DNA of 64,000 nucleotides from Diplodia intermedia (Eukaryota > Ascomycota > Dothideomycetes > Botryosphaeriales > Botryosphaeriaceae): the NCBI GenBank assembly GCA_021495925.1, contig JAKEKT010000046.1, forward strand, positions 1 to 64,000, in the 5' to 3' direction. This document shows, in pieces, positions 1 to 9,914 of the stretch. Each line of letters starts with the position of its first letter. The stretch's first letter is position 1. Made by a program: the position numbers and the translations under genes. The notes beneath the pieces were generated by a model that worked only from the letters and a program-made list of their open reading frames with translations, was not told where the DNA came from and did no database searches.

Positions 1-1508
1 CCCCCCTCAACGGCCGCCCCTCACCATCCTCCAACCACCTCCCCGGCCTCCACTCGCCCGCATCCGGGAACACGTCCTCGTTCCTGTGCACGCACCACGG
101 ATTCGCCGCCACCCACACACCCGCCGGTACGCCCGCGTAGCACGCCTTCGTCCCGGGCGGCCCGAGCGCGACCCCGCCCGGCACGGCCGGCGTGACGCGC
201 CACTGCGGGCCCGGCGCGCCGGCGTGGAGGCGCAGGGTTTCGGTGACGCAGGCGTGGAGGAGGGGGAGCGCGGCGAGGGCGTGGGGGGAGGGGGAGGGGG
301 AGGGGGAGGGGGAGGAGGAGAAGGGGTTTTTTGTGGTGATGCCCCCCCGGATCTCGCGGCGGAGGGCGCGCCGGATCGCCGGCTGCCGCGACAGGTGCCA
401 GCACAGGTAGGTCAGCGTCACCGTCGACGTCTCGTAGCCGGCGATGACGTGGTCCATGCATTCGCTCGCGAGGGCGAGGCGGGTCGCGGCGGCGGCGGCG
501 GCGGCGGGGGTGTCGGTGAGGGCGGCTTGGGCGGTGAGGGCGGCGGAGAGGTGGGCGTAGACGGTGGGGTGGTGGGAGGGTGGTGGTGGCGGTGGTGGTG
601 CTCCTTCCAGAGGTTCCGTTGTGGGGATCGCGGAGATGTGTGCGCCGGCTTTGTCGCACATGGCCATCACGAACGCTTCGATCTCGAGCGTGGCGGCGAC
701 GAATCGGTCTGGGATGAGCCTGACGCCGATCCTGCGGAGCAGCCGGACGAGGCCGGGGAACTGCAGCCAGAAGTCCGGACCGCGGCGGCTGAAGTAGAGG
801 TCGTGGAAGCGGCGGCGCTCGGTTTCGTCGGTCGTGAAGTCGGTGCTGGAGGGGAGGCCGAAGATGTAGCCCGTCACGATGTCCATGGACGTGCCGCCGA
901 AGAGGGAGTACACGTCCACGTTTTTGGATCCTGCGATGGCGGAGCGGAGCACGGGTATGAAGCGCTCGTTGAGGACGGTCTGAGTTGTGTTTTCCAGAGC
1001 CGGGGATGAGAGCAGGGTGGAGTTGGAGTAGATGTTTGAGACCATGCGTTTCCGAACCGAGTGGGAGTGGTGGTCCTTCATGGAGACCATGTTGGGCATG
1101 CTGCAAGCAGTTTGCAATGTGTCACGCAGCGTGGAATATCTTGGCATGGTATCGTTCTGGGGGTTTCACTTACCCGAAGTTGGCGAATATGTTGGCATAC
1201 CAGTCTGGCTTCTCAAAGCCACCAAGATACACAGTCTGGAGGCCCCCCTTTACACAATTGATGCTGATGCTTGAGGGACCAACAAGCACGACCGCTCCTT
1301 GCTTTTGATGAGCTTCATAAAGCGTTTTCAGTTCATTGTGGTGATAACGCTGCCAATTCATCCAGAAGGAGCAGAAGCGTATGGTGGGGTGAACTGCGGG
1401 GATTCGGGAAAGAGGCGAAAAACACACAGGATAGATGATGAAGTGGTAGCAAAGCAAACACCCGAGAAGACCCAGCGTAAATACGCCCAAAGGCTCGGTG
1501 AAGAGCAT
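1..1508 (-). CDS. Cytochrome P450 monooxygenase, 3' end beyond the window
   Basis: Two exons are visible, 1508-1174 and 1100-1 (intron 1173-1101, GTAAGT...GCAG). The protein starts with a hydrophobic membrane anchor (about residues 5-28). It carries the I-helix motif AGYETS near residue 331, the K-helix ExxR motif (ETLR, near 399) and a PERF-like segment ending GEWRPGRW near 445-450. The heme-binding cysteine loop should follow but lies outside the window, so about 478 residues are seen of an expected 500-540. Low-complexity insertions (an Ala run near residue 315 and a Ser-Pro run near 375) come from GC-rich microsatellites. P450s of this type are ER-anchored and need a reductase partner. 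The substrate cannot be read from the sequence. Lying beside a ring-cleavage dioxygenase and the qut genes, an aromatic hydroxylation is a reasonable guess, not a demonstration. Confidence 0.88.
283..322. repeat. (GGGGGA)n hexanucleotide microsatellite inside the P450 gene
   Basis: About six copies of a G-rich hexamer, read on the minus strand as alternating Ser-Pro codons. The unit is a multiple of three, so copy-number change keeps the frame. It sits between the I-helix and the ExxR motif. Confidence 0.8.
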
Positions 1509-1787
1509 GTTTGGGAACTGTTGTTGAGCAGAGACTGGCGTACAGTGGAGAAGTGTCGGTTTTCTTATCTACCAGATCAATGATGCGTGACCCCGCTTTG
1601 GCCTGCAGCTGTACAATCCTTGCAACACCAAATCGCAGGCGTTCAATTGGATAATCTTTCGGATACGGCCACAACAGCATTATAAGAAGGAAGTAACCAC
1701 CCAGGAAAAAAAAGTAAAACAACAGCATTACCATACCTATAAACCCTCCTGCACGGGATCCAGTAACTACGGGGATTGGTGGGAACA

Positions 1788-2827
1788 TCAGTCAACATCC
1801 GGAACCGGCAGACCATTCCAAAGCTTCATTTTCCTCCCTTGGGCCTCCATGGCCTCCATGGCTTTCTTTTCCCGCAACCCCTTCGCCTCGTCTTCGCTGA
1901 CGAGGACGAAGTCATAAGTCATGAGCTTGCCGCCTTCCTTCACGCCGTACGTCTTGGCCTGTTGGGCAGACACGGTGCCCAAATCGACGAGAAGCGTTTC
2001 CTTGACGCCGAACACGGCATCCGACGTCTCGTACGGGTCGTTCCGGAGATACAGCGCACTTTGAACGTCAGCCACATGGCGGCGAAAATGGAGAGTGAGT
2101 GCACATACGTGATCAGATTATCAAAGCCCTCCTTTGCAAACATAAAATGCATGTGACTCGGGCGATACGGATGCCTGCCCAGCCCCCTCAGCAGCTTGCC
2201 GACCGGGCCGTCGTGCGGGATGGGATACGGCACGGGCACGATGGCCTTGAACCAGAAGACGCCGTCGCCATCGCTCTGCAGCACGGCGCGGCCGTCGGGC
2301 TCCTGCCGGGTCGCGTACTGCACGTCGTAGAAGCCCTTGGAGTCGGTTTCCCACACGTCGATGTTGACGGCGGGGATGGGGTTGCCGGACGTGTCCTTGA
2401 CGGTGCAGAGGACCAGGCAGGGCTCGCCGTCCGGGTCGTGCGAGATGGTGGAGCCGTTGGTCTCGGGGTGGGCGTCGTGGGTGTGGAAGGGGCCGAGGAC
2501 GGTGCCTTCGGTGCTGGCGGCGGGCTTGGGGTGGTCGATGCTGTCGACGAGGAGGGAGAGGCCGATGATGTCGGAGAGGAGGATGAATTCCTGGCGCACG
2601 TCGCTGCAGATCTGGCCGACTTCGGTCAGGAACAGGATGCCCGTCATCCACTCGTCGGTGCTCAGCCGGGTTTCGCGCGCAAAGTCGTGGGCGTGCACGA
2701 CGAGCCGCTCGAGGATGTATTTCAGGCGCGGGTTGGGGCAGCGCGAGTTGATCAGGTGCACATTGTCGGTGATGTTGTCGATGGTGAGGTCTTTCAAGGG
2801 GGGGATGTCGACCTGAGACGGATCCAT
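1788..2827 (-). CDS. Intradiol ring-cleavage dioxygenase (hydroxyquinol/catechol 1,2-dioxygenase type)
   Basis: Exons 2827-2109 and 2058-1788 (50-bp intron, GTATGT...AAAG) give 329 residues. The N-terminal part (residues 1-105) looks like the dioxygenase_N dimerisation domain and the rest like the catalytic beta-sandwich. All four non-heme Fe(III) ligands are present with family spacing: Tyr167 (GFYDVQY), Tyr201 (VPYPIP), His225 and His227 (PSHMHF). The segment EGTVLGPFHTHDAH is typical of hydroxyquinol 1,2-dioxygenases. The family opens a catechol or hydroxyquinol ring between the two hydroxyls to give a muconate or maleylacetate. In this locus it could act on a product of protocatechuate or hydroxybenzoate metabolism. 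The exact substrate (hydroxyquinol versus catechol) is inferred. It lies on the same strand as the P450 and qutE. Confidence 0.9.
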
Positions 2828-3155
2828 TGTGCAAGTTGGTGATGTGAATTGAAGCTACAGTGGGTTGGGCTGGGCTGCGTACTAATAGGACTGTTTTTAC
2901 TCGACCCCGCCATCTTCGGGCCCCGCATTGAACAGCGTCGGAGCTGGCGGTCGGGAGCTCTCAAGGTGGGACTGTCTTAATTCCGAAGCTGCTCGGACTG
3001 GACTGCATGCATCATGACCAATTGCTGATGAATCCCGCTGCCCGTCTCTTGTGTCGCTGGGAGGGAGGAGGAGGACAGACGATGACGACGCCCCCCACCT
3101 GCCCGCCCCGCCGGAAGCTTTCCGCCATCCGTCAAAGTCGTGGCCCCCGATGCAG
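2828..3155. other. Intergenic, upstream of the dioxygenase and downstream of qutE
   Basis: 328 bp with no credible gene. It must hold the dioxygenase promoter and the qutE terminator; I see no clear motif. Confidence 0.6.
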
Positions 3156-3596
3156 TCAAACCTTTAGGTGCTTCGCCACAAACTCAATCGCCGCCGTGTA
3201 CCCAAACGTGCCCAGCCCACAGATGACCGCCTCCGCCTTGTCGCTCAGATAGCTGTGCTGCCGGAACGGCTCGCGCTTGTGGACGTTTGTGATGTGCACC
3301 TCGACGAAGGGGATCCCCACGCCGAGCAGTGCATCGCGCAGCGCCACGCTGGTGTGTGTGAAGGCTCCCGGGTTGATGACGACGGCGTCGACCTTGCCGC
3401 GCGCCTCGTGGATGCGGTCGATGATGGCGCCCTCCCAGTTCGACTGGTAGTCCTCGACCTCGATGCCCAGCGTCGAGCCCTGCTGTTTCGCCTGGTCGAC
3501 GACCATGGAGAGTGTTGTCGAGCCGTAGATGTGCGGTTCGCGCGTGCCGAGGAGGTTGAGGTTGGCCCCGTTGATGAGGAGGATGCGTTTGGCCAT
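3156..3596 (-). CDS. qutE: Catabolic 3-dehydroquinase, type II
   Basis: A single exon of 146 residues, the normal size for type II dehydroquinase (aroQ/qutE/qa-2). It converts 3-dehydroquinate to 3-dehydroshikimate by a trans-dehydration and forms a dodecamer in the cytosol. The N-terminal INGANLNLLGTREP block is diagnostic. Active-site residues expected in the family are present: Arg19, Tyr24, Asn75 (INPGAFTHTS), His81, His101 (VEVHITNVHKREPFR) and Arg108. It is unrelated in fold to the type I dehydroquinase domain of the biosynthetic AROM protein, which keeps the catabolic flux separate. It is transcribed divergently from qutG across 512 bp, as expected for a QUTA-controlled pair. The ATG at 3596 is the only sensible start. 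Confidence 0.97.
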   Translation of the reverse strand: MAKRILLINGANLNLLGTREPHIYGSTTLSMVVDQAKQQGSTLGIEVEDYQSNWEGAIIDRIHEARGKVDAVVINPGAFTHTSVALRDALLGVGIPFVEVHITNVHKREPFRQHSYLSDKAEAVICGLGTFGYTAAIEFVAKHLKV

Positions 3597-4108
3597 GATG
3601 GATACTATCGTTCGACAGTGTGGGCGATTGTGTTGAATTGGAACAAGAATTGGGACTTGCTTCGGACGTTACGTCCTTTTGCAATGGGATTATAGCTGGA
3701 GCTCTGGTTGATGATGCACGACTCGAGTGCCGACAGGCACAGCCGGCTAAACGCTCTTCCCCGCTGCAGATCAACCTCCTCGGCTCAAGAGACGCTCATC
3801 CCAACAGAACCACGTCGAAAATGGACAGTTGGAGAGGAGAAACCGATCGAAAGGACGCCGAGTCGAGGACTCGAGCCGAGTGGCGGCAGGCTTCGGCCGA
3901 AGGTGGATGCTGGCAGAGCAAGTAGACGGCGAATGCAGGAGGGAAATGTGGGGGATTGTCGGCGAAACCAGCCCGGCTTCCAACGGCCCATGGAGCTGGA
4001 TGACTGTCTCCCTGGCCTCCTCCAGATAACACTTGCCTGCTCGTGTCTTCCCCGTCATCCAAACCGCCTCAACTCTGTCATCCCGCCACCCCCATAACAG
4101 CTGCAATC
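3597..4108. promoter_or_regulatory. Divergent qutE/qutG intergenic region
   Basis: 512 bp between two divergent start codons, so both promoters lie here. I found no full match to the QA-1F/QUTA palindrome (GGRTAARYRYTTATCC) by eye. Confidence 0.5.
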
Positions 4109-5808
4109 ATGGCCGCCAATCTGAGCTCACAGGAGCTGGACGAGATCTACTCGTTCGCCGTCCAGCTTGGCAAAGATGCCGGCAAGATGCTGCTCGATGC
4201 CGCCATGCTACGCTGCAAGGGCGGGACTGTGCCCGAGGCTGCCCACGTGGAGAAGATGAACGCCGTTGATCTGGTTACCCAAACCGACGAAGGTAAGGCC
4301 ATTGTTGCCGGCCTAAGCCAAGCTGCACATCGAGTCGGGAATAGCACGTGGAGCTTTGTCCCTCTTCGGAAGAGCGTTTCACCTCCATTGCCGTGCCTGT
4401 CATTGGCCCATGTGCAGCTCTGTGCTTTCCGCATACGAAGCACAGTGAACCCGCATGGCCACGTGCATGCATCAATCTCGATGACCATGCTGCCGCCATA
4501 ATGCTCTTTGTCACTAAGCAGTGCTTGCAGATGTCGAGACCTTTGTCAAGAATACCATCACCAAGAAATTCCCCGCACACAAGTTAGTAGACTCATTCCC
4601 ACTGTCACCTCAACACTTACCGACACCGTCACCAGGTTCATCGGCGAGGAAACTTACTCCAAAGGCTCTTCAAAAGATTACCTCGTCAACTCGGAACCAA
4701 CATGGATCGTCGACCCTCTCGATGGTACCCCCTACCCAACTCACAGCATCCATTCGTACCACTTACCCTACGCACAGGCACGGTAAACTACATCCACCTC
4801 TTCCCCATGTTCTGCGTCTCCATCGCCTTTGTCCACAAGCACGTCCCGACCATCGGCGTCATCTACGCCCCCTTTCTCAACCAGCTCTTCACCGCCTGCC
4901 GTGGCCGCGGCGCCTGGCTCAATGACACGCAGCAGCTGCCGCTCATCCGCAACCCTATTGCACCAATGCCGCCCAAGGCCCCTTCGGGCTGTGTTTTCAG
5001 TTGCGAGTGGGGCAAGGACCGGAGGGATACGCCCGACGGGAACATGCATCGAAAGATTGAGAGTTTTGTGAACATGGCGGCCGAGGTTGGGGGGAGGGGC
5101 GGGAAGGGTGGGATGGTGCATGGGATGAGGAGTCTGGGAAGGTAGGTGAAGTCTTTGGAGGAGAGAGGGGAAATCAGCGGATGATCAAAGACCCCGTCGC
5201 TAACACAAACAAACCATAGTGCCACGCTTGATCTCGCCTACACAGCCATGGGCTCCTTCGACATATGGTGGGAAGGTGGATGTTGGGAATGGGATGTCGC
5301 CGCCGGCATTTGCATCCTGCAAGAAGCCGGAGGACTCGTCACGACCGCCAACCCGCCCGACGACCCAACAACCGCGCCTATTGAGGACGTCAGGCTCGGC
5401 TCGAGGCTATACCTCGCAATCCGGTAGGTTTCCTCTCTCATTGGTTTCGATGTCTTATCCAAAGACTGTTTCCGGTCATCCCGTGGTCAAGAGGCTTGGA
5501 GTCTACGACAGCAAGGGTGGTGCGTGCTGGGCGCTACCCGAGTGTAAAGGTTTATCCGTTACGGACTGCCTTGCTTGGTCCTTGGGGTGTCTTGGACGGG
5601 CCACGTGCGGCCTTCCAGGCGCCCAGCCCCCCTGCTGGAAAAACTGTCTGCGAGGCCGCCGCGAGACACGAATTGCTGACACGTTGGATCTTCTAGGCCT
5701 GCCGGGCCTTCCGAGAACGGCGAAAGCGGTAGAGAGGGGCAGGAGCGCACTGTCAGAGAGGTTTGGCGTAGGGTGAGGCATCTGGACTACACTAGACCCG
5801 GTGCGTGA
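4109..5808 (+). CDS. qutG: QutG, inositol monophosphatase-family protein of the quinate cluster
   Basis: Six exons (4109-4292, 4531-4582, 4636-4724, 4778-5141, 5220-5423, 5697-5808) encode 334 residues. The inositol monophosphatase metal and phosphate motifs are intact: the GEE block (IGEETYS), WIVDPLDGT followed by VNYIH, and WEWDVAAG near the C-terminus. The tail reading RPAGPSENGESGREGQERT and then VREVWRRVRHLD resembles QutG/QA-X proteins as I remember them. The family hydrolyses phosphate monoesters with Mg2+. The role of QutG in quinate use is not established, and the pathway has no obvious phosphorylated intermediate. The last intron (5424-5696, 273 bp) is much longer than the others but has good ends and restores the expected C-terminus. 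It diverges from qutE. Confidence 0.92.
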
Positions 5809-6162
5809 GGAAGTGGCAAACCAACACTTCCCTGGCACGACATAGAGTGAAGTACCATCTCTATTCAAACAAACGCTATTTATCCTAAACAAGAATCTCG
5901 TCATCATCGTCATGCTGCCTGTAACACATCCCCAGGCTGCCTCTTCGCCAGTGACTGGACGAGAGCGCCACTATCCGCCCCTTTTCCACGAGCGGCCGCT
6001 CAGCCGCGGCGGTGACAAAGTCCCAACGAGCCCAGGTTCTACAGCCCAATACCGCCGGATCTAATGCCCGGACCGGTCTCGGCTGACGCCTGCTTTGCCG
6101 CATTGCGCCCCTACCCGACTCCACAAACACCCACTAACGCCGAGTTTCTCCACCCTGCTAAC
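5809..6162. other. Convergent intergenic region between qutG and qutB
   Basis: 354 bp holding two 3' ends. No gene or clear structure seen. Confidence 0.6.
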
Positions 6163-7366
6163 CTAGTGGGCCTGACCATTGGCGCCGTTGGTGCCATTTG
6201 ATGAGTTGCCATTGGTCGTCGGGTGGCCGTTGGCCAACTTGTTCGCCTCGGCCAGCTTGGCGGCGATGACCGCCTTGACCTTCTCCACCGGTAGCTCGGA
6301 CACCTCCTTGCCGGTCCAGTACTTATCCTGTGCAGAAAGGGAAAGTCAGCCGTCCGTGTGGCGTCTGGGGGAAAAGTGCAGATCCGGGGAAAGAAGATGC
6401 CCGGAGATAAGGGGGCTATCTTCGTCACACCAACAGGTAGAGAAGAAGAACAACATACCTGCTCCAACCCCTGATAAATCATGGCCTCCGTCCCCAGGAT
6501 GACCTCCCACCCGTTCTTCTCCGCAATCTCGGCAATCTCGGTCCACGGCGACGGGTGGTAGCACATCTCGAGCAGCGCGCCCTTGTGCGCCTTGGCCAGC
6601 ATCGTCTCCAGCACGCCGCGCGCCTCGACCTCCCTCTCCGTCCTGGGCGGGAAGTTGGGCACGCACGCGACGACGGCGCCGGGCCCGTCGAGCGCGCGCG
6701 CCTGCTCGACCGTGCGGACGTGCACCAGCCCGCCGCCGAAGCCGCGCGCGACGCACTCGTCGACGACGGCCTGCACCTCGGCGTCGTCGCGGTTGACGAT
6801 GTAGATGGCCGTCGCCCTCATCCACTTGCGCAGCGCGTACACGGCGCTGCGCGCGGCGCCGCCGCCGCCGACGACGAGCGCCGGCCGGTTGTGGAACGAG
6901 GCGTCGGCGTCGCGCACGTTTTGGTAGAAGGCGTCGCGGATGCCGACGACGTCCGTGTTGGTGCCCGTGAAGACGCGCGCGCCCGTCGTGGGATCCGTGC
7001 GGATGAAGAGCGTGTTGCATGCGCCGACCTCGCGGCCTTCTTCGGTGATGGCGTCGAGGTGTTTGAGGATGGCGACTTTGTGCGGCATGGTTACGGAGGC
7101 GCCTGGGGAGCGAGGGTTTCGTTAGTTGTTGTTGGTCTTTTCTTTTCTCTGCTTCCTGTCGGACTGGGCTTACCGTAGAATCGCGGGTCTTTTATCCGCT
7201 CGAGGAAGTCTTGCATGTCTGTGGAATCGAGGTACAACTGCTCCCAGTTCAGACCAATGCCGTCGTACACGGTCTGGTGCAGCAATGGGGACATGGAGTG
7301 TGCAATCGGGTGGCCGAAGAGGTAGCCGAAGCGCTCGCGGCCGGGAGAGGGGGCGGTGACGGTCAT
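6163..7366 (-). CDS. qutB: Quinate/shikimate dehydrogenase
   Basis: Exons 7366-7174, 7102-6459 and 6327-6163 encode 333 residues. The shikimate-dehydrogenase substrate motif GHPIAHSMSPLLH is at residues 18-30. The catalytic Lys73 lies in ASVTMPHK and Asp115 in TGTNTDVVG. A Rossmann nucleotide-binding loop VVGGGGAARSAVYAL starts near residue 141. In the qut/qa pathway this enzyme oxidises quinate to 3-dehydroquinate and shikimate to 3-dehydroshikimate with NAD(P)+ in the cytosol. Its length fits stand-alone qutB/qa-3 rather than the AROM domain. The C-terminal 25 residues are Asn/Gly-rich (GHPTTNGNSSNGTNGANG) and probably disordered. It is divergent from the quinate permease. The quinate rather than shikimate preference is inferred from the cluster. 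Confidence 0.94.
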
Positions 7367-8075
7367 TGTGGCTGGCGGATGGTGAGTGGAGAAGTGTATG
7401 TCGGCTGGTGTTGGCGAGGAAAGGGTTTGGCAAAGGCGTTGTTGGAAACTTGGGATAGAGCGGATTGAAATCTATAGAGTAAGTGGAAGAGAAAAGAGCC
7501 GGAAGGTCGACGACACAACAGACAGTTTTACGCGACCAGGCTTTCCCCACACTTGCAACTAGCTGTCGTGTAGGGGATTTCGGCTTACGCTGCGATCTCC
7601 AATCCGAGAGGGACGGATGGCAGTTCGAGGCAGCGAGTGGCGTTGGCGCGGCTGGTGCGTGGGGAATGCGTAAAGATTCATCCATCGGCACTTGCCACCA
7701 GAACCGACGTCGTCCGAGCGCCGAACGACAGGGGCGCCAGTTGAGACGGGCGCGATTGGTCCTGCAGCGTCCCCATGGAAGTGTTCTCTTCCCCACATCC
7801 CAGTGCCCCGGGTAGCCCGTCTGTCCCCAGATCCGGGGGTGCGTCCCTGTACTTCACCACGCATCTCGCCCACGCCGCCCACACACCGATAAATAGCCCT
7901 CGTCCACCTCTCCCCTGCCCCATCTTCATCTCCATCCTCCACACCATCTCCCATCCTCTCCTCCCCCCCTCTCGCGCCCTTGCCAGCCGCGCTTGAAGAG
8001 TTTTCTCCGACTTCGGTCTGGTCAACACTTCGCCTCCTTCGTCTCTCTCCGGCGCAGGCCACCACTCCGCCCACC
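7367..8075. promoter_or_regulatory. Divergent qutB/qutD promoter region
   Basis: 709 bp between divergent starts. On the qutD side a TATA-like GATAAATA lies near 7888-7895, followed by a long pyrimidine-rich stretch (about 7895-7980), as often seen before fungal transcription starts. No perfect QUTA palindrome was seen. Confidence 0.5.
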
Positions 8076-9914
8076 ATGGGTGTCCTCTCGCTCGTCGAGG
8101 ACCGGCCCACGCCCAAGGCCGTCTACAACTGGCGCGTCTACACGTGTGCCTGCATCGCGTCCTTCGCCTCGTGCACCATCGGCTACGACAGCGCCTTCAT
8201 CGGCACCACCCTGTCGCTGCCCTCGTTCGTCGACGAGTTCAAGTTCGAGGACATGAGCAAGGACCACCTCGCCCTGGTCAAGGCGAACATCGTCTCCGTC
8301 TACCAGGCCGGCGCCTTCTTCGGCTCCCTCTTCGCCTACGTCAGCAGCTACTTCTTCGGCCGTCGCATCTCCCTGCAGCTCTTCTCGCTGATCTTCATCG
8401 TCGGCGCCGGCATGATGTTGGGCGCCAATGGCGACCGCGGCCTCGGCCTCATCATCGGCGGCCGTGTTCTGGCCGGCGTCGGCGTCGGCGGTGCTTCCAA
8501 CATGACCCCCATCTACATCTCCGAGCTCGCCCCGCCTGCCGTCCGTGGCCGTCTCGTCGGCATCTACGAGGCTGGCTGGCAGATTGGTGGTCTCGTCGGC
8601 TTCTGGATCAACTACGGACTTGATGAGACCATGGCTCCCAGCCACACTCAGTGGCTCATCCCCTTCGCTGTCCAGCTGATTCCCGCCGGTTTGTTGCTCT
8701 TTGGAAGCGTCTGGATTCGCGAATCCCCTCGCTGGCTGTTCCAGAAAGGCAGGCGTGAGGAAGCCATGAAGAACCTGTGCTGGATCAGGAACCTCCCCGC
8801 CGATGACCTGTACATGGTCGAGGAGGTCGCATACATCGATGCCCAGCTAGAGGAGACGCGTTCCTCCATCGGACTTGGTTTCTGGAAGCCCTTCCAGGTG
8901 AGCATTACTTTTCCTTTTCCTTGTTGAAGAATTGTTATTCTGTGGTATCATGTTCTGCGGATCTTTCTGACATAATTTTCAGGCTGTAGCTCGCTCCAGG
9001 AAGGTGCAATGGCGCTTCTTCCTCGGTGGTATGCTCTTCATGGTATGTCCAGCTCCCAAACATCCTCCCTTTCAATGAACATTGCGTTAACAAGCCCAAA
9101 GTGGCAAAATTCGTCGGGAATCAACGCGATCAACTACTACTCCCCGACCGTGTTCAAATCCATCGGCCTCAACGGCACCAACGCGTCTTTCCTGACGACT
9201 GGCATCTTCGGTGTCGTCAAAACCGTTGTAACGTTCCTTTGGCTTTTCTTCCTGGTCGAGCAGCTTGGCCGGCGCAAGCTGTTGATGATTGGTGCTATCG
9301 GAGGCTCCGGCTGCATGTGGTTCATCGGCGCCTACATCAAGATCGCCGGTGTCAACTCAAGCAGTGCTTCATCTGGTGCCGATAAGGGCCTGAGTAGTGG
9401 CGGCATTGCGGCCATCTTCTTCTTCTACCTGTGGACTGCCTTCTACACTCCTTCTTGGGTAAGTCTCCGTCCACAACCCTTTATGCTCTTTTCAGTGCTA
9501 ACACGCATGCAGAACGGAGTGCCATGGATCCTGAACAGCGAGATGTTCGACGGAAACACGCGTTCTCTGGGTCAGGCATCCGCTGCGGCCAACAACTGGT
9601 TCTGGAATTTCATCATCAGCCGCTTCACTCCCCAAATGTTCCTCGCGATGGATTATGGAGTATACTTCTTCTTTGCGTCGCTGATGATCTTTTCCGCAAT
9701 CTTTGTTTACTTCCTCATTCCCGAGACCAAGGGTGTACCTCTGGAGGCCATGGACCGCCTGTTCGAAATCAAGCCCACCAGCAAAGCCCATCCGACTGTT
9801 ATCCAGGAACTCAGAGAGCAGGAGGAGAGCTTCAGACATGATGCTGTTGGTGCTGGTCTTACTACGGAGAAGACGAAGCAGGAGTTCCTTGAGAAGGTCG
9901 ACAGCAACGTCTAA
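8076..9914 (+). CDS. qutD: Quinate permease (MFS sugar-transporter family)
   Basis: Four exons (8076-8897, 8983-9042, 9102-9458, 9513-9914) encode 546 residues with about 12 membrane segments. Sugar-porter signatures are visible: GYDSAFIGTT in TM1, RGRLVGIYEAGWQIG after TM4, ESPRWL before the central loop, WQNSSGINAINYYSP in TM7 and PETKGVPLEAMDRLFE after TM12. The N-terminus (MGVLSLVEDRPTPKAVYNWR) is characteristic of QutD/QA-Y quinate permeases. It imports quinate across the plasma membrane with protons and so supplies both substrate and inducer. The third coding exon is joined to the short second one through FLGGMLFM/WQNSSG, which restores the conserved TM7 motif. It diverges from qutB. 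Confidence 0.95.

Noticed and set aside
86..1009. Long plus-strand frame opposite the P450 exon
   Set aside because: Gly/Arg/Val low-complexity translation produced by GC-rich third positions; the minus frame carries the P450 motifs.
1333..1788. Minus-strand frame of 151 codons with a hydrophobic stretch upstream of the P450 start
   Set aside because: It overlaps the P450 first exon in another frame, shows no motif, and the P450 already has its own membrane anchor.
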